A stretch of 10,716 nt of DNA, taken from positions 1 through 10,716 of the forward strand of contig CALFMX010000254.1 of NCBI GenBank assembly GCA_937902565.1. The letters are read 5' to 3'. The notes beneath the pieces are model-generated. The model searched no databases, was not told where the DNA came from, and was given only the letters and a program-made list of their open reading frames with translations. The first letter of the stretch is position 1. The number at the start of each line of letters is the position of its first letter. Shown in pieces: positions 5,785 through 10,716 of this stretch. A program made the translations under genes and the position numbers. Source of the DNA: an uncultured Spirochaetales bacterium. Lineage in GTDB: Bacteria; Spirochaetota; Spirochaetia; Sphaerochaetales; Sphaerochaetaceae.

Positions 5785-8736
5785 CTACAAGGGCAATCTG
5801 ACCGCCTCCCCATCGAGGGCAGGGTCCTTGGCGCGTTCGCGCTCCAGGAGCTGGGAGCCGGCTATCACCACCCGGCTCTCCACCGCCTTCGCCCCCTCCA
5901 GGAGGGTGGCTGCCGCACTGCCGATTGCCTCCTCATCGACGCCGAGCAGCTGCTCACGCCGCTGGCTACGGTACTCGTCGCTGATCGCATAGAGCAGACG
6001 TCTGAAGGAGAGCAGGGACTGCTGGCTCGGGGAGAGGGGGCGCAGCTCGCTGCCAACGAGGGCGATGAGGGCACTCGAGAGTGCCTTCCCATCCACATGG
6101 CCCGCTGCATAGGAGGCGAGGATCGCCTTGAAGTCATCGAAGGAGGCGACGATGCGCGGATCGCGGTAGGTGGAGAAGAGGAAGAGCTCCTCCATCATAT
6201 CGACGGTGGCGCTGACGCCATAGGCTCCGCCTTGGCCCCTGATCTGCTCCCACAGCTCGTTGCCGCTCATCATCTGTGCCAGGAGGGTCTGGGCGGCCTG
6301 TAGTTCACTGCCCCGCTCTGCGGTACGCAGCGCATAGGCTTGGTAGCTGACACTGGAGGGGAGGCGGAAGAGTTGCAGGGCATGGATCTCACCGCTGTAG
6401 TCCACCCCATCGTGGCGCTGTGAGGCGGATATGGGAGCACCACTCGGGAAGGTGGAGACGAAGCGCTCGAGCAGATCGGTCATCCCCTTCTCGCTCTCCT
6501 CATCGCAGAAGAGGTGGAGGGTCAGCCGCTGCCGGTTGTCCAGCTTCTTCTGCAGCTGCTCCATCTGGTGGGCCAATCGGGCCAGTTCATCACCCTCCAT
6601 CCCCTCGAGGTAGAGCCATTGGCTGAGGCCGCTGACCATCTCACCCTCATGTTGCAGGGGGCTGAGCATGCTTGCTGCGGCAAGGGAGGCGAAGCCGTGG
6701 GCCGCATAGGTGACCGAATCACGGTACTCACCGCGCAAGGTGGTGAGCACATTGCCGAGGGCTCCGAGGTCCCCCACATTGCTCTCCCTCAAGATCTCTG
6801 CGATCAGGGTAAGGGCGGCAGGGGCATCGGGGGCGATGAGCTTGGCTCGGCACATCACATACTGGGCACCCGTCCCCTCCATGGTGCTGCCCATCTCCAA
6901 GAAGAGGCCGAAGTCCCCGGTACGGTCCTTCAGCTCGGTGGCGACCTCGACGTAGGAGCGGCTCCCTATCCCGCTCATCTGCACGAGGCGGATGTAGAAT
7001 GGCAACAACCGCAGCTCATCGGTTGTCAGGTCCTCGACGTTGATGGCCACGTTCACATAGCTGATCGTGTTGCAGAATCGGGTACGTACGAAGAGGGGGC
7101 GCCCTCCACACGTCCTCTGTGTATGTTCGTTCTCCTTGACCTCGACGGGCAGGTCCCCGATCAGAAGACGGGGAATGGTTGCAAGGGCCTCCTCGCTGTC
7201 CGCTCCCGCCTCAAATTGATCAAAGCGCTCATTCTGCGCCATGATCTCACGAACCCCCTTCTTCCCGAGGTCATCGGTCACGCGTTGGGTGTGCTTTGCG
7301 ATCGCCTCGAGCTGGCGGTCATGGTGAGCCTCATCACCCCTGACGGTGACCAGGCAGCGGTGGGGGTTATTGAGGAGGTGCTCCTCGATCCAATCCTCAA
7401 AGTGGCGGGGGTTCTTCTTGAGGGCTGCCTCAAGCTGGGCCAGCGGCCCTGCCGACCCGATGGTGGCCGTCGGCCCCTCTCCATAGACCCATCCGCGCAT
7501 CGCGCGGTTGAGGATGCGCAGCCCGTTGGGAATGCCGCCGGGAACCTCAAGCAGCTTGAAGCGTGCACGCTTGAGCGACGAGGCGACCAGCTTCTCGTCA
7601 AGGCCCTCCTTGACGATGCGTTTGAGGGTATCGAGGATGAAGGCTCCCGCCTCCTCGGCCCGGTCGGTGTCGATGCCCTTGAAGCCGATGATCACCGGCA
7701 TCTGGAGGTAGTCACCACTCATGCCGCTCTCCGGGGAGATATCATCACCGATCCCGCTCTCCAGGATCGCCTTGTAGAGCGGGGCCGCAGGGTTGGAGAG
7801 GAGGATGTCGACCAGGGTCGACAGGGTGACCACCGCAAGGGAATCGGTGACCTTGTCGGTCGCCCACGCCCAGACCACCGAATTGCTCGCCCTGCCCTCG
7901 CCGTTCTCGGTGGGGCTGGTGTAGCTCACGGCCCGTTCTCTCTCCCACATCTGGCTCTCGCCAACGGTGGACTGCACGTTCAGCGAGCCACGGTGCAGGA
8001 GGTAGTGCTCATCGAGGTAGGCGAGCTTCTCACCCACCTCGAGGTCCCCGTAGAGGAAGAGCTTGGCATTGGATGGGTGGTAGAATTGACTGTGGAAGGA
8101 GACGAACTGCTGGTAGTCCAGCTTGATGATCTGTTCGGGGTCCCCACCGCTGTTGAACGAGTAGGCGGTGTCGGGATAGAGGGAGCTCACACTGCTGCGT
8201 CCCACGATTGAATCGTGGTCCGAGCCATCACCGAGCATCTCGTTGAAGACCACCCCCTCAAAGCGGCACCCCGCCTCATCACAGACGAGGCGCACCCCCT
8301 CCTGCCAGAAGGTCTCCTCACGAAGCAGGGGGGCGAAGACCGCATCGGTGTAGACGGAGAAGAGGTTGTCAAAGTCCGCCGCCAGGGGGCTCGCCGCCGG
8401 ATAGAGGGTCTTGTCCGGATAGGTCATCGCATTCATGAAGGTGTTGACCGATCCCTTGAGCAAGCTCATGAAGGGATCGCGGACCGGATAGCGCTCACTG
8501 CCCGCGAGCACACAGTGCTCGAGGATGTGGGCCACCCCGCTGTCGTTGGAAGGGAGGGTCTTGAAGATGTAGCTGAAGAACCGCTCCCGATCGTCATTGA
8601 CCAGCTGGAACACTTCCATCCCGGTCTCTATGTGGCTAAAGGTGTACCCCACCCCCTGATACTCTTCCAGATGCTCGATGGCAGTAATCTTAAAACCGGC
8701 GATTTGGTCGCCTTCAGCCCATTGGTGCTCTTGCAT
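5785..8736 (-). CDS. M16C-family zinc metalloprotease (PreP-like, insulinase superfamily)
   Basis: This is a large single-chain peptidase that probably degrades small peptides inside a closed chamber, as its relatives PreP and insulysin do. The 983-residue product carries the inverted zinc motif HILEH (H70, E73, H74; E73 the catalytic base) and the distal ligand E166 in GVVFNEML. The second half holds IRGQGGAYG at about 832-840; R833 and Y839 match the conserved Arg/Tyr pair of the non-catalytic half. Thus all catalytic elements are present. No signal peptide is seen, so it should be cytoplasmic. The ATG at 8736 has AAGGAG eight bases upstream; the open frame continues to 8787 but that part overlaps the promoter. 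The gene stands alone, divergent from nfo, and its stop lies 6 bp from the DRTGG stop. The natural substrate cannot be told from sequence. Confidence 0.92.
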   Translation of the reverse strand: MQEHQWAEGDQIAGFKITAIEHLEEYQGVGYTFSHIETGMEVFQLVNDDRERFFSYIFKTLPSNDSGVAHILEHCVLAGSERYPVRDPFMSLLKGSVNTFMNAMTYPDKTLYPAASPLAADFDNLFSVYTDAVFAPLLREETFWQEGVRLVCDEAGCRFEGVVFNEMLGDGSDHDSIVGRSSVSSLYPDTAYSFNSGGDPEQIIKLDYQQFVSFHSQFYHPSNAKLFLYGDLEVGEKLAYLDEHYLLHRGSLNVQSTVGESQMWERERAVSYTSPTENGEGRASNSVVWAWATDKVTDSLAVVTLSTLVDILLSNPAAPLYKAILESGIGDDISPESGMSGDYLQMPVIIGFKGIDTDRAEEAGAFILDTLKRIVKEGLDEKLVASSLKRARFKLLEVPGGIPNGLRILNRAMRGWVYGEGPTATIGSAGPLAQLEAALKKNPRHFEDWIEEHLLNNPHRCLVTVRGDEAHHDRQLEAIAKHTQRVTDDLGKKGVREIMAQNERFDQFEAGADSEEALATIPRLLIGDLPVEVKENEHTQRTCGGRPLFVRTRFCNTISYVNVAINVEDLTTDELRLLPFYIRLVQMSGIGSRSYVEVATELKDRTGDFGLFLEMGSTMEGTGAQYVMCRAKLIAPDAPAALTLIAEILRESNVGDLGALGNVLTTLRGEYRDSVTYAAHGFASLAAASMLSPLQHEGEMVSGLSQWLYLEGMEGDELARLAHQMEQLQKKLDNRQRLTLHLFCDEESEKGMTDLLERFVSTFPSGAPISASQRHDGVDYSGEIHALQLFRLPSSVSYQAYALRTAERGSELQAAQTLLAQMMSGNELWEQIRGQGGAYGVSATVDMMEELFLFSTYRDPRIVASFDDFKAILASYAAGHVDGKALSSALIALVGSELRPLSPSQQSLLSFRRLLYAISDEYRSQRREQLLGVDEEAIGSAAATLLEGAKAVESRVVIAGSQLLERERAKDPALDGEAVRLPL

Positions 8737-8758
8737 GCATGTAGCTCCTTGTACCGAG

Positions 8759-8809
8759 AAACTAGCACGAGCAGTGGTCCTTGACAAGGGGAGCCTGCCA
8801 AGCTAGCGT
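8759..8809. promoter_or_regulatory. Symmetrical divergent promoter between the M16C protease and nfo
   Basis: The palindrome CCTTGACAAGG (8779-8789, one-base mismatch centre) supplies both -35 boxes: TTGACA on plus (8781-8786) and TTGTCA on minus (8787-8782). With 17-bp spacers the -10 boxes are TAGCGT on plus (8804-8809) and TAGTTT on minus (8764-8759), the latter with an upstream TG (extended -10). Both -10s are equally far from the centre at 8784. Starts would fall near 8816 for nfo and near 8752 for the protease. The -35 match is perfect on plus; the -10s match only three of six. Confidence 0.5.
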
Positions 8810-8815
8810 TGACGA

Positions 8816-9673
8816 ATGCACACTATTGGACCACATACCAGCATCGCCGGCGGCCTTCACAAGGCAGCAGAAGAGGCTGCTCGGCTGGGCGCAAATGGAT
8901 TTGGCATGTTCAGCAAGAACCAGCGCCAATGGAGGGCAAAGCCGATCAGCGAGGAGGAGGCGCTCCGCTTCAGGGAGACAATGGAGGAGCTGGGCTTCGA
9001 GGATGGCAGTGTCCTGGTACACGACAGCTATCTCATCAACCTTGCAAACGCAGACCAGGAGAAGTGGGAGAAGGCACTCGATGGTTTCATCGATGAGATC
9101 AGACGCATAGAGACGTTGGGTCTGAAGCTGTTGAACTTCCACCCCGGTGCCCACCTGGGCCTCCTGGAGAGCGAAGCGGCGTGCCGACGCGTTGCTGAAG
9201 CCCTCGACCGGGCCATCGAGGAGACCGAATATGCACGGCTGGTCATCGAGAATACCAGCGGGGCGGGCACCACCCTCGGCTCGACCTTCGAGGAGATCGC
9301 CCTGATTATCTCCTCCTCGCGCTTTCCCGACCGCATCGGATGCTGCATCGACACCTGCCACGCCCATACCGCCGGCTACGACCTCTCCACCATCGATGGC
9401 TTTGAGGCTGCCATCGCACGCTTTGATAGCCTTGTCGGCCTGGACAAGCTGTGGGGGATGCACCTCAACGATGCCAAGAGCAGTGCAGGCAGCCACCTCG
9501 ACCGCCATGCAAGCCTGGGGGCGGGGACCATCGGATGGGAGACCTTCGACCACATCGCAGGCGATGGGCGATTTGCCTCCATCCCCCTGGTGTTGGAGAC
9601 GATCGACGAGAGTCTCTGGGAAGCGGAGGTTGCACGGCTGAGATGGGGGAGAGACGGTGAACGCGCTCTTTGA
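8816..9673 (+). CDS. nfo: Endonuclease IV (apurinic/apyrimidinic endonuclease)
   Basis: Endonuclease IV cuts DNA 5' of abasic sites in base excision repair, using three zinc ions in a TIM barrel. The 285-residue product has family length and shows the ligands in order: IGPHTSIAGG and FSKNQRQW near the start, His in VHDSYLINLAN, His in LNFHPGAHLG, Glu in LVIENTSGAGT, Asp and His in CIDTCHAHTAGYD, MHLNDAKSSAGSHLDRH, and a last Glu in LVLETIDE. The ATG at 8816 is fixed by an in-frame TGA at 8810-8812. No Shine-Dalgarno sequence precedes it, and the predicted transcription start coincides with the ATG, so the mRNA may be leaderless. It would act downstream of a uracil glycosylase such as the one encoded at 656-1399. 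The 3' end overlaps the next gene by 17 bp. Confidence 0.96.
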   Translation: MHTIGPHTSIAGGLHKAAEEAARLGANGFGMFSKNQRQWRAKPISEEEALRFRETMEELGFEDGSVLVHDSYLINLANADQEKWEKALDGFIDEIRRIETLGLKLLNFHPGAHLGLLESEAACRRVAEALDRAIEETEYARLVIENTSGAGTTLGSTFEEIALIISSSRFPDRIGCCIDTCHAHTAGYDLSTIDGFEAAIARFDSLVGLDKLWGMHLNDAKSSAGSHLDRHASLGAGTIGWETFDHIAGDGRFASIPLVLETIDESLWEAEVARLRWGRDGERAL

Positions 9674-10376
9674 ACGAAAACGGCTCTTCGGCCACCGAGG
9701 GGACAGCGAGCACCACACCGAGAATACCCTCGCCGCCTTCGAGGCGTGCATCGAGAGTGGCATCGATGGCATCGAGCTTGATGTACAGCGCACCGCATGC
9801 GGGACACTGGTCGTCTTCCATGACTTCACCCTCCGCCGGATGGCGCACATCGACCGACGCATCGACGAGGCTGAGTGGGAGGAGCTCAAAGAGATCCCCA
9901 TCGCAGGGGGAGAGCGGATCCCCACCCTCGAGGCGGTCTTCTCCTCGATCGGGACGAACCTGATCTACGATATTGAACTCAAGGCCCGGGGAATTGCAGA
10001 CACCGGCCTCGAGGAGGGGGTCCTCAAGGCCATCGAGAAGGCAGGCCTCACCGATCATGTGCTCGTCTCATCATTCAACCCGGTTCTCCTCCGGCGCTTC
10101 AAGCGCCTTGCCTCCAACCGGATACCGACAGCCCTCATCTACAGCCACTCACCGGAGGTTCCTGCCGTCCTGCGCAATGGCCAAGGCCGCCTTGTGGCAC
10201 GCCCAACCCTCCTCAAGCCCGAGCACACCCTGGCCCACGCCGCGCTCAAGCGGGGCGCACCACTGCTGCCGTGGACTGTCGATGACGAGGGGGTTGCAGA
10301 CCAGTTGTTGCAGGCGGGGGTACAGGGGATCATCTCCAACCGTCCGACCGCCCTGGCACACCTCTTCAGAGGGTGA
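9657..10376 (+). CDS. Glycerophosphodiester phosphodiesterase (UgpQ-like)
   Basis: The enzyme hydrolyses glycerophosphodiesters from phospholipid turnover to glycerol 3-phosphate and an alcohol. The 239-residue product shows GHRGDS (His13, Arg14), TENTLAAFEA in place of the usual PENTL, GIDGIELDVQ (metal ligands E40 and D42), VVFHD (His55), YDIELK, VSSFNP, PWTVDD and GIISNRP, the standard order of a GDPD barrel. It has no signal peptide, so it is a cytoplasmic UgpQ type and not a periplasmic GlpQ. The start is GTG at 9657, with GGGGA six bases before it inside the nfo gene; it overlaps nfo by 17 bp, so the two are probably co-translated. Its product is the same metabolite made by the glycerol kinase at 3822-5327. 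The end overlaps the convergent minus-strand gene by 11 bp. Confidence 0.92.
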   Translation: MNALFERKRLFGHRGDSEHHTENTLAAFEACIESGIDGIELDVQRTACGTLVVFHDFTLRRMAHIDRRIDEAEWEELKEIPIAGGERIPTLEAVFSSIGTNLIYDIELKARGIADTGLEEGVLKAIEKAGLTDHVLVSSFNPVLLRRFKRLASNRIPTALIYSHSPEVPAVLRNGQGRLVARPTLLKPEHTLAHAALKRGAPLLPWTVDDEGVADQLLQAGVQGIISNRPTALAHLFRG

Positions 10377-10386
10377 AGAGATGGGC
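10356..10386. terminator. Inverted repeat over convergent stop codons, possible bidirectional terminator
   Basis: CTCTTCA (10362-10368) pairs perfectly with TGAAGAG (10374-10380) around a GAGGG loop. The stem can continue past single mismatches through CA/TG and GC/GC pairs, giving about 11 pairs in all. The stop codons of both convergent genes (TGA at 10374-10376 plus; TGA at 10368-10366 minus) lie in the arms. Neither side has a T-run, so it is not a standard intrinsic terminator; it may be a weak terminator or an RNA end stabiliser. Confidence 0.4.
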
Positions 10387-10716
10387 AATTGAACGCGATG
10401 CAGCGATGGTGCCGAAGCGGTCGAATGCGTTGATGCGCGCCTCCTCGATGGTGGCCCCCTGGGCGACCGCCTCCACATCGCCGGTGTCGAAGATCACCCG
10501 GCCCTGGCCTGCGTCATAGAGATGTAGGCGACCGACCGCAACCACGACCGCCTTGTCATAGGCCCGGTCCTCCCCCACCACACCGACGCTTCCGATATAG
10601 GCGAGGGTATCGCCGGTGAACCGCTCCTCGACTTCTGTGATCTGGTCCTCCAGCTCGGTAGAAGCGAGGTCGATCGCACTGACATCGACCCGTGAACGGT
10701 CAAAGGTCGCCACAAA
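10366..10716 (-). CDS. Unrecognised protein, C-terminal part, possibly envelope-associated
   Basis: The last 116 or so residues of a gene that continues past the right edge; the GTG at 10713 need not be its start. The fragment has a central beta-rich block (AYIGSVGVVGEDRAYDKAVV), then VGRLHLYDAGQGRVIFDTGD and a helical end with ATIEEARINAFDRFGTIAAS and the C-terminus RSIAHLFTL. The pattern of a strand pair with a D-x(4)-GRV-F turn followed by a G-x-T-x-x-EA-x(4)-AF helix loosely recalls LPP20 or CsgG-type periplasmic lipoproteins, but the similarity is too weak to name a family. No membrane helix is seen in this part. It converges on the phosphodiesterase gene with an 11-bp overlap. The long open frame with ordinary composition makes it a credible gene. 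Confidence 0.6.
   Translation of the reverse strand, partial: FVATFDRSRVDVSAIDLASTELEDQITEVEERFTGDTLAYIGSVGVVGEDRAYDKAVVVAVGRLHLYDAGQGRVIFDTGDVEAVAQGATIEEARINAFDRFGTIAASRSIAHLFTL

Noticed and set aside
5777..5798. Possible terminator hairpin between the DRTGG and protease genes
   Set aside because: Only a 4-bp CCCT/AGGG stem plus a 3-bp GAT/ATC outer stem across an internal loop can form, and there is no T-run.
6514..8211. A 565-codon open frame on the plus strand opposite the M16C protease
   Set aside because: It is antisense to a gene with intact catalytic motifs, has no recognisable domain and a composition rich in Gly, Leu, Asp and His, as expected from the complement of a GC-rich gene. 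High G+C makes stop codons rare in this frame.
8737..8787. Extension of the protease N-terminus to an ATG at 8787
   Set aside because: That stretch holds the protease promoter and ribosome binding site; AAGGAG is correctly placed for the ATG at 8736.
8762..9925. A 387-codon open frame on the minus strand opposite nfo and the phosphodiesterase
   Set aside because: It covers two well-supported plus-strand genes and the divergent promoter, and shows no domain. It is a shadow frame.

Overview
This is a GC-rich bacterial window (roughly 60% G+C by eye) that is almost entirely coding. It holds eleven genes, two of them cut by the window edges. No rRNA, tRNA, CRISPR array, insertion sequence or phage gene is visible. 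The gene set (a CdaA-type diadenylate cyclase with a one-domain YbbR partner and no glmM, a stand-alone DRTGG-domain protein, a cytoplasmic M16C protease, a short PriA) resembles what I recall of spirochaetes, perhaps the Sphaerochaeta/Spirochaeta side. That placement is inference from gene content only. A clostridial or Thermotoga-like relative is less likely but not excluded.

Region 1 (1-5375, minus strand) reads as one seven-gene operon in the order glpK, cdaA, cdaR/ybbR, acpS, truA, udg (family 4), priA. The genes overlap by 4-14 bases or are separated by 5-8 bases, and most downstream genes have a Shine-Dalgarno sequence inside the end of the gene before. The operon links glycerol 3-phosphate supply, the second messenger c-di-AMP, activation of acyl carrier protein, tRNA modification, uracil repair and replication restart. 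A promoter lies just upstream of glpK.

Region 2 (5328-5778) holds the divergent control region and a small plus-strand DRTGG-domain gene. Its extended -10 box sits so close to the ATG that the mRNA should be leaderless.

Region 3 (5785-8736, minus strand) is one large M16C metalloprotease gene, convergent with the DRTGG gene with only 6 bp between the stops. Region 4 (8737-8815) is a compact divergent promoter whose two -35 hexamers overlap in a palindrome. It appears to drive the protease to the left and, to the right, an operon of endonuclease IV (nfo) and a glycerophosphodiester phosphodiesterase. The second gene of that operon overlaps the first by 17 bp.

Region 5 (10356-10716) is the C-terminal part of an unrecognised minus-strand gene. 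It is convergent with the phosphodiesterase gene; their overlapping stop codons lie in a strong inverted repeat that may be a two-way terminator.

No obvious new defence or mobile system is present. The points most worth checking are the glpK-led c-di-AMP operon with its divergent DRTGG neighbour, the predicted leaderless starts, the symmetrical promoter, the stop-codon hairpin, and a PriA that seems to lack its winged-helix domain.
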